Shown here: piece by piece, positions 55,517 to 64,000 of the stretch
How positions within the stretch are numbered: position 1 is the stretch's first letter
Layout: each line of letters begins with the position of its first letter
Assembly (NCBI GenBank): GCA_963746325.1
Contig: CAVVBC010000005.1
Coordinates: 620,001-684,000, forward strand
DNA from: RPQJ01 sp963746325
Lineage (GTDB): Bacteria > Pseudomonadota > Gammaproteobacteria > Steroidobacterales > Steroidobacteraceae
Direction of reading: 5' to 3'
Length of the DNA stretch: 64,000 nucleotides
Translations under genes and position numbers: made by a program
The notes under the pieces: model-generated
What the model saw: only the letters and a program-made list of their open reading frames with translations
Databases searched by the model: none
What the model was told of the DNA's origin: nothing

Positions 55517-57589
55517 ATGAGCAGTGCAGTCACGGTCGCAGCGCGACGCTACGTCGCCTTCATCAGCTACAGCCACTCCGATCGAAAGGTCGCACTCTGG
55601 CTGCACCGCAGCATCGAAGGATATCGCCTGCCGGCGAGCCTGCGCACGACGGTTGCGGCCCCGGGCCCGGACGACGGTCGCCTGACCCCCATTTTCCTTG
55701 ATCGCGAAGATCTCCCATCGTCGTCCGATCTGGCCGAGTCGGTTCGTCTCGCTCTCGATAATTCTGACGCACTCATCGTCGTCTGCTCGCCAAATGCTGC
55801 GCGGTCGCGCTGGGTGAACGAAGAGGTCCGCCGCTTCAAGGAGCTGGGTCGCTCCCACAGGATCATGTGCCTTATCGTCGCCGGCGATCCTCGAGCGACC
55901 GACAAAGGTCTGCCGCCCGAACAGGAATGCTTGCCGCCGGCCTTGCGCTTCGTCGTTGACGACGGCGTGATTACCGCACGGACCGCACCTGAACCACTGG
56001 CCGCCGACGTGCGCTCAGGCGCAGATACACGCCGCGATGCCGCACTGAAGATCATCGCCGGTCTGCTCGGCACCGGGCTCGACGAACTGCGCCAGCGCGA
56101 CCTGATGCGCCGCCACCGGCAACTCGCCGTGATCGTCACGGCCGCGGTGATTGGCTGCATTGCGTTCGCGGGCCTGGCGCTCGCCGCTTTCCTACAGCGA
56201 AACGAAGCGGTTCGCCTGCGACAGTTGGCCGAGCAGAAGTCGCTGACCGCGGAACGCACGGCCGATTTCATGATTTCGCTCTTCCAGGTCTCCCACCCCA
56301 GCGAGGCACGTGGCAATGCAGTCACGGCGCGAGAAATACTCGATCGTGGCGCAGGTCAGATCGATGAGTCGCTGCGCGACGAGCCGCAGGTGCGCGCGGA
56401 ACTCTCCACCACGCTTGGCCAGGTGTACACGGGGCTCGGTCTGTACACCTCCGCATACGGGCTGCTTACGAAAGCCGGCGCCGTCCCCGGGCAATCTTCC
56501 GACGCGCAGCTGCGTCAGACCATTGCGTTGGCCGAACTCGAATTTCAGCGCGGCAACGATGCCATGGCGGACAATCTGCTCGCGGCGGCGCAGAAGCGCT
56601 TGCAGGACCGTCGAGACGCCGCCGCGCCGGCGCTGCACGCGCGGATTCTGCTCGATCGCGGTGACGTCGCCGCATTCATGGAGCGCGATGCCGATGCGAA
56701 GATGTATTTCGAGCAGGCGCTGCGCATCGGCACCGAACAAAAGCTTGGCGACGTGACTGCGCGCGCACTTGAGGGGATTGCGCTGGCTGCCTTTTACAGC
56801 GGCGACATGCAGTTGGCACAACGGTCCTACGAAAGCGCGCTGGCTGTGCGCATTCGTCATTCCGGCGAAACACACCCGAAAGTGTCGGAGTCGCTGACGG
56901 CGCTTGGATCGGTTGCGTTCCACCAAGGGCGGCTCGACCAGGCCGAGCAATACTGGCTGCGATCACTGGCCGTGGACCAACGCATCCTCGGCCCCCGTCA
57001 TCCTGACGTAGCCGTAACGCTGAACAACCTCGGTCGGCTGGACGTCGAGCAACGCAACTTCGTTCGTGCCAGAGAACGGCTTGCGGATGCGGTGTCAATC
57101 TACGCCGCCGAGCAGAGCGAAACTCACGAGGGCCAGGTCTTCGCCTGGACCAACCTAGCGCTCGCATACATGGGGCTCGGTGAGTTCGCGGCGGCTGAAC
57201 CCCTCTTGCAGCGTGCGCTGAGCGCGGCGGTTGCGACGAAGCATCGGCTCGAGGGTCCGATCCTGACGGACCTGGCGGATCTCGAGTGCCGAACGCGGCG
57301 CATCGAGGCGGGGCTCGCGCGACTGGACAGGGCGCGTCCCATCGCGGCAGCGCGCTATCCGGACGAAACCTGGCGTGTTGCGTTCGTCGACAACGTTCGC
57401 GCCGGGTGTCTTGCGCAAATCGGGCGGTTAAAGGAAGCCGAGTCCCTAATGATCGAGAGCATGCCGGCATTGCTCGACAAGTGGGCGGCGAACACCTACT
57501 ACGGACACGATGCGGTGCAGCGGGCGACTCGCGTGTACTCGAAGACCGGCAATCGCGCACGACTGACGGAATTGCCGAACTTCCGTTGA
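55517..57589 (+). CDS. TIR domain - transmembrane - TPR repeat protein
   Basis: 690 aa. The TIR domain (about 10-150) opens RYVAFISYSHSDRKVALWLH. E103 in SRWVNEEVRRF lies where the catalytic glutamate of NAD-cleaving TIRs is found. One membrane helix spans about 205-228 (LAVIVTAAVIGCIAFAGLAL). The remaining 450 residues are TPR-like repeats, clearest at SLTALGSVAFHQGRLDQAEQYW and TLNNLGRLDVEQRNF. The TIR would face the cytoplasm and the TPRs the periplasm, or the reverse. Such proteins may be signal receptors or part of a defence system; no other defence gene is adjacent. Confidence 0.88.
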   Translation: MSSAVTVAARRYVAFISYSHSDRKVALWLHRSIEGYRLPASLRTTVAAPGPDDGRLTPIFLDREDLPSSSDLAESVRLALDNSDALIVVCSPNAARSRWVNEEVRRFKELGRSHRIMCLIVAGDPRATDKGLPPEQECLPPALRFVVDDGVITARTAPEPLAADVRSGADTRRDAALKIIAGLLGTGLDELRQRDLMRRHRQLAVIVTAAVIGCIAFAGLALAAFLQRNEAVRLRQLAEQKSLTAERTADFMISLFQVSHPSEARGNAVTAREILDRGAGQIDESLRDEPQVRAELSTTLGQVYTGLGLYTSAYGLLTKAGAVPGQSSDAQLRQTIALAELEFQRGNDAMADNLLAAAQKRLQDRRDAAAPALHARILLDRGDVAAFMERDADAKMYFEQALRIGTEQKLGDVTARALEGIALAAFYSGDMQLAQRSYESALAVRIRHSGETHPKVSESLTALGSVAFHQGRLDQAEQYWLRSLAVDQRILGPRHPDVAVTLNNLGRLDVEQRNFVRARERLADAVSIYAAEQSETHEGQVFAWTNLALAYMGLGEFAAAEPLLQRALSAAVATKHRLEGPILTDLADLECRTRRIEAGLARLDRARPIAAARYPDETWRVAFVDNVRAGCLAQIGRLKEAESLMIESMPALLDKWAANTYYGHDAVQRATRVYSKTGNRARLTELPNFR

Positions 57590-57973
57590 TCCATAGACGA
57601 TTGTCTTAGGCTCCCATTCTTGACCGGTCAGGAGGATTGGTCATCAAACCGCACAGTGTCGAAGTCGCGTGATGCATCTCATCCGCGCGCGCAGCCACTG
57701 CTGGTTGCACTGTTTCTGCCGTCCCTAGGCGATAGATCAATTCGAATCGATTCCCCGCACCGCGGCGGTGGCCTCCACGCCACTGCCAGCGTGCCGAAGT
57801 CAAAAGTTGATCCGTGTCTCATCAATGTCCGACAGACGTCAAACTCGCGACAGCCAAATTCCGCGGTCAACGCCCGAAACAACGATGCGGAGAGCAGACT
57901 TCCTACTAGAGGTACGATCCATTCCGGCCATTTTTGCTTTGCCGAGTCGAATCCTCTGTTCGAACGGAACCCC
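57590..57973. other. Gene-free stretch of 384 bp
   Basis: No reading frame with credible protein composition and no repeat of note is seen. Composition is closer to balanced AT/GC than the rest of the window. Confidence 0.5.
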
Positions 57974-58384
57974 TCACGCTGCATCAAGTGTAAGACTCAT
58001 GGGCCGCGCAGGATCGTGACGGATGCGCACGACGCCGCCACCCCAAAGTCTCATCAGGACGCAATCGGTTGACTCGTTCGATTCAAACGTCGCGCTGGCG
58101 ATCAGCTTCGACAACGAGCCGTTCATTGCGAGCAGATCCGACTTTGGTACGGCGGGTCCGTCAGGCCATTGCGGCACTGTCGAGAAGCAAGCGACCTTTT
58201 GGAGCTCAATCTGAAGCTGCTCCATCCCGTTCACAAGATTATCGGCTACAGGCGCCAGTCCAAATTTCCGACCGGAATCCGTCTCAATCTCGAGCCAAGG
58301 CAGGTTATGGGTGGCGGTCGGCGCACCGCTTACAGTGCGAACGGCGGTTAGCTTGTCGCCAACAAGGGTGCTGAATTCCGCCAT
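57974..58384 (-). CDS. Hypothetical protein in the accessory region
   Basis: 136 aa from ATG 58384, opening MAEFSTLVGDKLTAVRTVSG. It has no signal or membrane helix and looks like a small alpha/beta protein (WLEIETDSGRKFGLAPVADN). Regular amino-acid use without the Arg/Pro/Ala excess of antisense shadows supports a real gene. No family is recognised. Confidence 0.55.
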   Translation of the reverse strand: MAEFSTLVGDKLTAVRTVSGAPTATHNLPWLEIETDSGRKFGLAPVADNLVNGMEQLQIELQKVACFSTVPQWPDGPAVPKSDLLAMNGSLSKLIASATFESNESTDCVLMRLWGGGVVRIRHDPARPMSLTLDAA

Positions 58385-58472
58385 TCGCTGCGTCGATACC
58401 TACCGTCTTCCGATGCGAGTCAATGTCTGCAGTTGGCCGACTCCGACCGGTGAGACCAACTTCTTGGCAATC

Positions 58473-58793
58473 TCACCCCAGCAGTTTTTGCAGGCGAGCG
58501 AATTCGGCCGCGGCCGCTTTCTGGAACTCCGTCAATTGAGCCTTTTTCGCGGTGATCTGATTCTGCTCGACCTTCAACTGCGCGTCCGCGACGGACACGC
58601 GCTTGGCGAACAGAGGGGCAGCTTTCAGCAGGCGTTTGGGAGCCCGCGTCTTCGCCGCCGGGCCAGCCTTTCCAGCTGGGGCCACTTTCCTGGCCGGCGC
58701 ACTCTTGGCTGACACCTTCTTTGCAGAAGCCTGCTTTGCGGAGGCCTTCTTCATTGAGTCCCGTTGTCGAAAGGCATTTTTCGTGGTTGCCAT
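58473..58793 (-). CDS. Lys/Ala-rich histone H1-like protein
   Basis: 106 aa from ATG 58793. The first 65 residues are Lys/Ala/Pro-rich (SAKQASAKKVSAKSAPARK), as in bacterial H1-like nucleoid proteins. The C-terminal 40 residues form a predicted coiled coil (VEQNQITAKKAQLTEFQKAA). Probably DNA- or RNA-binding. Low-complexity composition makes family assignment loose. Confidence 0.65.
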   Translation of the reverse strand: MATTKNAFRQRDSMKKASAKQASAKKVSAKSAPARKVAPAGKAGPAAKTRAPKRLLKAAPLFAKRVSVADAQLKVEQNQITAKKAQLTEFQKAAAAEFARLQKLLG

Positions 58794-59212
58794 GCGCAGG
58801 TCCCCCGCCAATGGTTAAGAGAGGCCGACCTTACCGAAAACGATTCTGCGGTGGAGCGTGGGCTCGTCCTTACGGGGCGGCAGCGTGTACTTTGTCGAGC
58901 CAGTCTTTCACCTCCCGGTACCACACCAGGGAGACGCCTCTCGTTTCAGCACGACGGCCGTTCCTGGCCGACTACGGCCCTAGGCCCGTGTCTGCTTTCA
59001 TATCCCAAAGTCACTCGTCGGTCTACGTCTAACGCTGGGCGAACCCTGGGCCATTGGGTGGGTAACCGGAGATGTGCACTTGTCTCCCGACGCGGATTCA
59101 GTGCACTACTCTCCGTGATGCCGCGTCAGCGGGAGAAGACTCGGACGAGCGCGTGCAGCGCAACTTTCGACGCCCTCACCCCAACCCGCTCACGCGGGAG
59201 AGGGCGCAGGAC
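58794..59212. other. Gene-free stretch with a REP-like hairpin
   Basis: About 420 bp without a credible gene. Near its right end (59171-59206) CGCCCTCACCCCAACCCGCTC...GCGGGAGAGGGCG is a relative of the CCCTCTCCCGC repeats; it lies just after the stop of the DUF3106 gene and may end that operon's transcript. Confidence 0.55.
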
Positions 59213-59806
59213 TCAGGTTTCATCCTGCTCGCGTTTCTCACGCCCGCGCTTTTCCCGCGCGTGCTGCTTCATCTGCTCGCGCTGCTCCGGCGTCGCATCC
59301 TTCCAGCGCTGTTTCATTTTCTGCCGCTGCTCGGGCGTCATGTCCTGCCAGCGCTCGCGCAGTTGCTCGCGCTGCTCGGGCGGCAACGAGTTGTACTTGC
59401 GATACGCGCCGCGCAGTCGCTCCTGCTCTTCCGGTGGCAGGTCCCGGAACTGCTGGTAGCGCTGGCGCGCCTTCTGGCGCTCGTCGGGCGGCAGGTCCTG
59501 CCACTGCTTGAAGCGCTGTCGGGCCTGGTCCTGCTGCTGCGGCGTCATGTGCTGCCAGCGCTCCGCGCCACGCGCGAACGCCTGCTGGCGCTCGGGCGGC
59601 AACTGGTCCCAGCGCGCGCGATACGGCTCCAGTGCGCGCTGCTGCTCGGGCGTGAGCTGGTCCCACGCAATGCCCGCACTGGTCGGTGCGCGTTTCGATG
59701 CTGCAGCACCGGCTTCCTGAGCCCGCGCCTGCACGCCCGGCGCCACGGTGATGCAGCCGAGCGCGACCAGCGCCGCTGACAGAAAAAGGGAATGGCGAAG
59801 ATTCAT
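59213..59806 (-). CDS. DUF3106-family exported protein
   Basis: 197 aa. A signal peptide (about 1-28) is followed by a long, highly repetitive helical region of about 13-residue units such as WQDLPPDERQKARQRYQ and WQDMTPEQRQKMKQRW. The family is known only by domain number and often lies behind an ECF sigma and anti-sigma pair, as here. It overlaps the upstream gene by 4 bp. Possibly periplasmic, Zra/CpxP-like in composition; the role is unproven. Confidence 0.82.
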   Translation of the reverse strand: MNLRHSLFLSAALVALGCITVAPGVQARAQEAGAAASKRAPTSAGIAWDQLTPEQQRALEPYRARWDQLPPERQQAFARGAERWQHMTPQQQDQARQRFKQWQDLPPDERQKARQRYQQFRDLPPEEQERLRGAYRKYNSLPPEQREQLRERWQDMTPEQRQKMKQRWKDATPEQREQMKQHAREKRGREKREQDET

Positions 59807-60090
59807 GGCTTGCGCTCCGCACCCGTCGCTGGCGCTGCCGGCGCTGCGCGGGGTGCTGCTGTGATGGTCTTGGTCTCAGGCGTGGCCGTGGCCACCGGCT
59901 GTGCAGCAGCAACGGCGGCGGCAGCGTTCGCAACGAGCCAGTCCGCATCGTCGCTTTCCCAGCTGCCGAGGTATTCGAGCAGGTCCTCCGGCAGCGGCGG
60001 CGGGGCCGCAGTTGCAACGCCACCCCCCGCGGCAAGCGTTGCGAGCAACCACACTCGCCGCAACGGCTGGCGTGTCCTGTGTTGCGTCAT
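59803..60090 (-). CDS. Small exported protein in the sigma-factor operon
   Basis: 95 aa. An N-terminal hydrophobic signal (about 10-28, VWLLATLAAGGGVATA) precedes PPPLPEDLLEYLGSWESDDADWL, which looks conserved, and an Ala/Pro-rich tail. It overlaps its neighbours on both sides. Unknown function. Confidence 0.68.
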   Translation of the reverse strand: MTQHRTRQPLRRVWLLATLAAGGGVATAAPPPLPEDLLEYLGSWESDDADWLVANAAAAVAAAQPVATATPETKTITAAPRAAPAAPATGAERKP

Positions 60091-60500
60091 CAGCCGGCCC
60101 CGTCTGCTGTTTCGAGTTCAACCCAGGCGTAGAAATCGAGGTCTGCCTCGGTGGCCAGTTCGAGATCGTCGCCCGCAGCCACCAGCACCAGCGGATCGAG
60201 CGCCTGGTCTGCGGCTGCTTCGACGATGACCGGGTCGCCGGTCGCGTCCGGCCCGGACGGTGCCCGCAGCAACAGCACCGCGACGAGCGCAGCCGCTGCC
60301 AGCGCACCGGCGGGAGCCCAGGCCCACCACCGCGAGTGGGACTGCGAGCGCACTCCCATGGCAGCAGCCAGAGCCCGCTGTCGCGACTGGTTCAGTTTCG
60401 ACAACGTGGCGGCATCCAGGTCCGCAACGCTCGCTTCGAACGCTGCTCGCGCCCGGCGCTCGACCACGGTTGGATCGCCCTCGTCTGCTGGCTTCGTCAT
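60090..60500 (-). CDS. Probable anti-sigma / DUF3619-like membrane protein
   Basis: 136 aa. A cytoplasmic helical segment (about 10-50, AAFEASVADLDAATLSKLNQSRQRALA) is followed by one membrane helix (about 62-82, WAPAGALAAAALVAVLLL) and an acidic periplasmic tail. Position directly after the sigma gene with a 4-bp overlap fits an anti-sigma factor or DUF3619 protein. Confidence 0.72.
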   Translation of the reverse strand: MTKPADEGDPTVVERRARAAFEASVADLDAATLSKLNQSRQRALAAAMGVRSQSHSRWWAWAPAGALAAAALVAVLLLRAPSGPDATGDPVIVEAAADQALDPLVLVAAGDDLELATEADLDFYAWVELETADGAG

Positions 60501-61066
60501 GTCTGCTCCTCGACCCGTTCATCCGCCAGCGCTGCGCGCAACGCCTGCACTGCACGGAAATAATGTGTCTTCACGCTGCCCTCGCTGCAGCTCATCGCCG
60601 TCGCCGTGGCAGCGACATCGAGCCCCTCGAGGCAACGCAGCGAGAATGCCTCGAGTTGCCGAGCCGGCAATCCGCGCAGCGCCTGCTCCAGTTGCTGCAT
60701 CGATTCGGTCGCGGCCAGCTGCTGCAGCGGCTCGGGGCCGGGATCGGGGACCTGCTCGAACGGGTCCTCGGTCATTTCGTCGTCAGGCCGGCCCGCCCCG
60801 GGCAACAGCCCGAAGAACCGGCGCCGCACGCCCTGGCGTCGCTGCAGGTCGCGGATGCAGTTGTAGAGGATGCGGAAGAACAGCGGCCGCCATTCAGCCG
60901 CCGGACGGGCCGCATAACTCTGCGCCAGCCGCAACATCGCGCCCTGCACGACATCGTGTGCATCGTCGGTGTCCCGCAGCGCGAGCTGCGCGATCCGGAA
61001 CGCGCGCCGCTCGACTCCCGCCAGGAACCGGTCGAGCTCGCGTAAGTGCGCTGCGTCCAGGCCCAT
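60497..61066 (-). CDS. ECF-type RNA polymerase sigma factor
   Basis: 189 aa from ATG 61066, chosen for the GACGAGGAG ribosome site directly upstream. Region 2 is at about 20-90 (FRIAQLALRDTDDAHDVVQGAMLRLAQSY, LFFRILYNCIRDLQRRQ). Region 4 is at about 125-185 (LRGLPARQLEAFSLRCLEGLDVAATATAMSCSEGSVKTHYFRAV). It heads a four-gene operon with the anti-sigma-like, small exported and DUF3106 genes; this set is seen together in other proteobacteria. The target regulon is unknown. Confidence 0.92.
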   Translation of the reverse strand: MGLDAAHLRELDRFLAGVERRAFRIAQLALRDTDDAHDVVQGAMLRLAQSYAARPAAEWRPLFFRILYNCIRDLQRRQGVRRRFFGLLPGAGRPDDEMTEDPFEQVPDPGPEPLQQLAATESMQQLEQALRGLPARQLEAFSLRCLEGLDVAATATAMSCSEGSVKTHYFRAVQALRAALADERVEEQT

Positions 61067-61314
61067 CTCCTCGTCTTTGGTATCCGCACCGAACGCAGCG
61101 GGCGGCTCGGCCCACCGTTCCAGACTAGCAAAGCCACCCTTGGCGTAGACTCGCACCCTGCGCGACTCCATGATCTCCTGCTCGAACAACGTGTTGCACG
61201 CCGATCGGTTGACGTGGCGCACTGCAGCAGGATGTGCACCGCCGCGGCGCCCGGCCGCCATCTCCGCGCCCGGCGCCGCCGCGTGGGCGGCAGAGCGCGT
61301 GTAAAGCCGGCGGC

Positions 61315-61456
61315 GATTTTTATTAAGTGACTGAAAAATATATAGTTTTCGGCGACGGCTATTTTCTGATCAGCGCCCGAACTTCCCGGCAGAATCAGCA
61401 CTTGGGCGATCTTCACGCACCTCATCCACAGAGTTTTCCACAGCCCTTGTGGACAA
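61315..61456. other. DnaA-box cluster beside an AT-rich block (origin-like)
   Basis: Three 9-mers each one base from TTATCCACA lie within 35 bp: TCATCCACA (61422-61430), TTTTCCACA (61434-61442) and, on the minus strand, TTGTCCACA (61448-61456). An AT-rich block at 61315-61349 (TTTTTATTAAGTGACTGAAA onward) could be an unwinding element. The genes on both sides point away. Either a replication origin or DnaA control of priA would fit. Confidence 0.4.
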
Positions 61457-61475
61457 CCCGGGCAGCTCACCGGGC

Positions 61476-63691
61476 ATGAGCACACCCATCCTCGTGGTCG
61501 CGATCGATGCGCCGCTGCGTCGGCTTTTCGACTATCTCGCGCCCATCGCATGCGACCCGGGCGGTTGCGTCCCGGGCAGCGGGTCTGGGTGCCGTTCGGT
61601 CGCCGCAAGGTGGTGGGCGTCGTCCTCGAACTGCGTGAGCGGTCGGACGTGCCCGCAGGTCGTCTCAAGCACGCGGTCGCCCTGATCGACGACGAGCCGG
61701 TCCTGGACCCCGCGCTGCTCGACCTGCTGCGCTGGTCAGCGGAGTACTACCGGCATCCACCCGGCGAGGTGATTGCCGCCGCCCTGCCAGTTGCACTGCG
61801 CAGCGGTACCGAGGCGACCGCCACCGCGGAACGGTGGGCCCTGAGTGCCGCGGCGCGCACCGGATCGGCCACTCCGATCGGCGCGCGTGCCACGCGGCTG
61901 CGCGAGGTGGCCGACTTGCTGGCCGCGCAAGGCGCCGCGGGCGCGGCTGAGCTCGCAGCACTCTCACCGCGCTGGCGCGATCACGTGCGCGAGCTCGAGC
62001 AGCGCGGCTGGGTCATTCGCGTGCGCGCCGACGTGCTGGCCCCCGCCGCAGCGACAGCCGTGCTCGATGCTGCACGCGCGATCGGGCCCGAACTCACGCC
62101 GGAGCAAGCGGCCGCCGTCGACGCGATCGTCGGCGCGCACGGACGCTACGCGCCCTTCGTGCTGCACGGGGTCACGGGCAGTGGCAAGACCGAGGTCTAC
62201 CTGCGCGCCATCGCCGAGGTCGTGGCTCGCGGCGAACAGGCGCTGGTGCTGGTGCCCGAGATCTCGTTGACGCCACAGTTGGTGGCGCGTTTCAGCGAGC
62301 GTTTTCCCGGGCCACTCGCGGTGCTGCATTCCGGACTCACCGACACCGACCGGCTGCAGGCCTGGCGCGCCGCGCGCGCGGGCACGGCGCCGGTGGTCAT
62401 CGGCACGCGCTCCGCCGTGTTCGCACCGCTCGCGCGTCCCGGCCTGATCGTGATCGACGAAGAGCACGACGCGTCCTACAAGCAGCAGGACGGGTTTCGT
62501 TACTCGGCGCGCGACCTGGCACTGGCACGCGCACAGCGTCTCAGCGTGCCCGTGGTGCTGGGCTCGGCGACGCCCTCGCTCGAAAGTCTCGAACGCATCC
62601 GCGCCGGTCGCGCGCAGCGGCTCGACCTGCCCAACCGCACCGCGGGCGCGCAGCCACCCACGCTGCACCTGATCGACCTGCGTGCACATGCCGAAACGCA
62701 AGGCATGGCGACACCGACGGTGCTCGCGATGCGACGGCACCTCGACGCCGGCGGGCAGGTGCTGGTTTACCTGAACCGGCGTGGCTATGCGCCGACGCTG
62801 TTCTGTCCGGGCTGCGGCTGGGTCGCGCCCTGCCCTCGCTGTGATGCGCGCCTGACGGTGCATCAGCGCGAGCGCTCGCTCGACTGCCACCATTGCGGCA
62901 CGCACCGCGCGATACCGGAAATCTGCCCCGACTGCGGCGAGGCCGTGAAGCCTGTCGGCCAGGGCACCGAACGCATCGAAGAAACGCTGGCGAACCTGTT
63001 TCCGTCGTATCCGCTCGAACGCATCGATCGCGACGCGATGCGCAAGCGCGGCTCGCTCGAAGCCGCGCTCGACCGGGTACACAGCGGCGAAGTGCGCCTG
63101 CTGGTCGGCACACAGATGCTGACCAAAGGACATCACTTTCCGCTGGTGACGCTCGTCGTCGTGCTGAATGCGGACCAGGGCCTGTTCGGCACGGATTTCC
63201 GCGCGGCCGAGCGCCTCGCGCAAACGATCGTGCAGGTGGCGGGCCGGGCCGGGCGCGCGGAGAAAGCAGGCGAAGTGCTGATCCAGACGGAGTATCCGCA
63301 GCACCCGTTGCTGCAGCAGCTGGTGAGCGGTGGCTATGACGCCTTCGCCGCGGCTGCGCTGGTGGAACGGGAGCAGGCGCACTGGCCGCCGTTTGCGCGT
63401 GTCGCAGTGCTGCGCGCGGAGGCGCCTGGACGCGAGGCTCCGCTCGAGTTCCTCGAGCATGCGCGTCAGAGCGCGCTGGGTTGCGGCGTCGCGGGAGTCG
63501 AGCTGTTGGGGCCCGCGTCGGCGCCGATGGAACGGCGCGCCGGCCATTATCGTGCGCAGCTGCTGCTGCATGCGGCATCGCATTCGCCGCTGCAGCGCCT
63601 GCTGGCGCGCTGGGTGCCCCTGCTGGAAGAAGCGCCCGGCGCACGCAAGGTGCGCTGGGCACTCGATGTCGATCCGCTGGAGCTGTTCTAG
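61476..63691 (+). CDS. priA: Primosomal replication helicase PriA (one frame break)
   Basis: About 738 aa if one base missing at 61548-61570 is restored. The 3'-DNA-binding N-terminus opens LVVAIDAPLRRLFDYLAP and continues RVWVPFGRRKVVGVV. The helicase core has Walker A GVTGSGKTEVY, Walker B IDEEHDASYKQQ, and GSATPSLESL. Zinc-binding cysteines are at CPGCGWVAPCPRC, CHHCG and CPDCG. It restarts collapsed replication forks by loading the primosome. The start gives a normal PriA N-terminus 20 bp after the DnaA-box cluster. Confidence 0.95.
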
Positions 63692-63716
63692 CGCCTCCAG
63701 CGGTCAACCCGCGGCC

Positions 63717-64000
63717 TTAGCGCGACGAACCCGCGTCCGGCTTGTCCTTATCGGCGGCCGTTTCGGTGGTCGTCGTCGTGGTCGAAGACCGCGTGCTCGT
63801 ATCGGCGTCCATCGACGCGTCGGAGCCGTTGCTCTTCATCGATTGCTGATGGGCAGCCATTTCCTGCTGCGTCAGCTTGCCGTCACGATTCGCGTCGACG
63901 GTGGAGAAATGCGCCGCCACGGTCGGCAAGCCGCTCTGCGCCTCGGCCAGCGTCAACGAACCATCGCGGTCCGTGTCGGCTGCCTTGAAGCCCGGGCTCC
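63717..64000 (-). CDS. EF-hand calcium-binding protein (partial, 5' end outside window)
   Basis: The C-terminal 93 residues are seen. Two EF-hand loops are present, DTDRDGSLTLAE (near 63948-63983) and DANRDGKLTQQE, followed by a Ser/Thr/Asp-rich low-complexity tail with a run of Thr. Calmodulin-like periplasmic proteins of this type are common in Xanthomonadales; the start and any signal peptide lie beyond the edge. Confidence 0.85.
   Translation of the reverse strand, partial: SPGFKAADTDRDGSLTLAEAQSGLPTVAAHFSTVDANRDGKLTQQEMAAHQQSMKSNGSDASMDADTSTRSSTTTTTTETAADKDKPDAGSSR

Noticed and set aside
57679..57987. 102-codon minus-strand frame
   Set aside because: No ribosome site, cysteine/arginine scatter typical of non-coding DNA, and overlap with the end of the better-supported gene at 57974.
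2621..61570. Programmed frameshifting in cco, pri and other genes
   Set aside because: The breaks lie in unrelated genes, lack slippery heptamers with stems, and mostly need one base removed; sequencing error is simpler.
1..64000. tRNA, rRNA or CRISPR features
   Set aside because: No GGTTCRAATCC-type T-loop with a matching acceptor stem, no rRNA core sequence and no regularly spaced direct repeats were seen by eye.

Overview
The window is GC-rich DNA from a chromosome of a proteobacterium, most likely a gammaproteobacterium near Xanthomonadales, Nevskiales or Steroidobacterales. This rests on the cbb3 oxidase cluster with its assembly genes, the CbpA/CbpM pair, proton-translocating transhydrogenase, DUF885 lipoproteins and REP-type repeats. 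No rRNA, tRNA, CRISPR array, integrase or prophage was seen. Genus is not determinable from the sequence alone.

Layout. 0-4.4 kb: the end of an HlyD-type efflux adaptor with its TetR regulator, a REC-PAS-GGDEF-EAL protein and a tandem universal stress protein. 4.6-13.1 kb: a tightly overlapped respiratory operon, ccoNOQP, a small membrane protein, ccoG, a FixH-like protein, ccoI, ccoS and a TauE/SafE-like membrane protein. 13.2-17.7 kb: Hsp20, a FixL-type haem-PAS oxygen-sensor kinase, FixJ, an orphan receiver protein and a VIT1-type iron transporter. A plausible circuit is FixLJ sensing low oxygen and driving the neighbouring high-affinity oxidase. 18-27.5 kb: CbpM/CbpA, thioredoxin, a DUF2892 protein, pyruvate carboxylase, isoaspartyl peptidase and glutamate-cysteine ligase. 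27.5-35 kb: a secreted M12-like protease, two DUF885 proteins, a thiolase and a dienelactone hydrolase. 35-47 kb: aldehyde dehydrogenase, an MFS exporter, ferrochelatase, a VOC protein, a YceI/cytochrome b561/YceI group, a PotD-like protein, a 5'-3' exonuclease, a TPR/aspartyl hydroxylase, a GNAT and a LysR regulator. 47.6-52.2 kb: TauE, HNH nuclease and pntAB. 52.2-58.8 kb: an accessory stretch with a CPBP protease, a thrombospondin-3/dockerin secreted protein, a TIR-TM-TPR protein and small unknowns. 59.2-64 kb: an ECF sigma operon, a DnaA-box cluster, priA and the end of an EF-hand protein.

Two points stand out. First, a mobile-looking non-coding element occurs twice in opposite orientation (17683-18041 and 47328-47614). 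Each copy has related terminal inverted repeats and two 74-bp hairpins with 23-bp stems whose 28-nt loops are reverse complements of each other. In both copies the outermost TAG of one terminus is the stop codon of the adjacent gene. Second, twelve otherwise intact genes carry fourteen single-base frame breaks, mostly one-base insertions. This is best explained by uncorrected sequencing errors, so these genes are annotated as full-length CDSs with the break position given.
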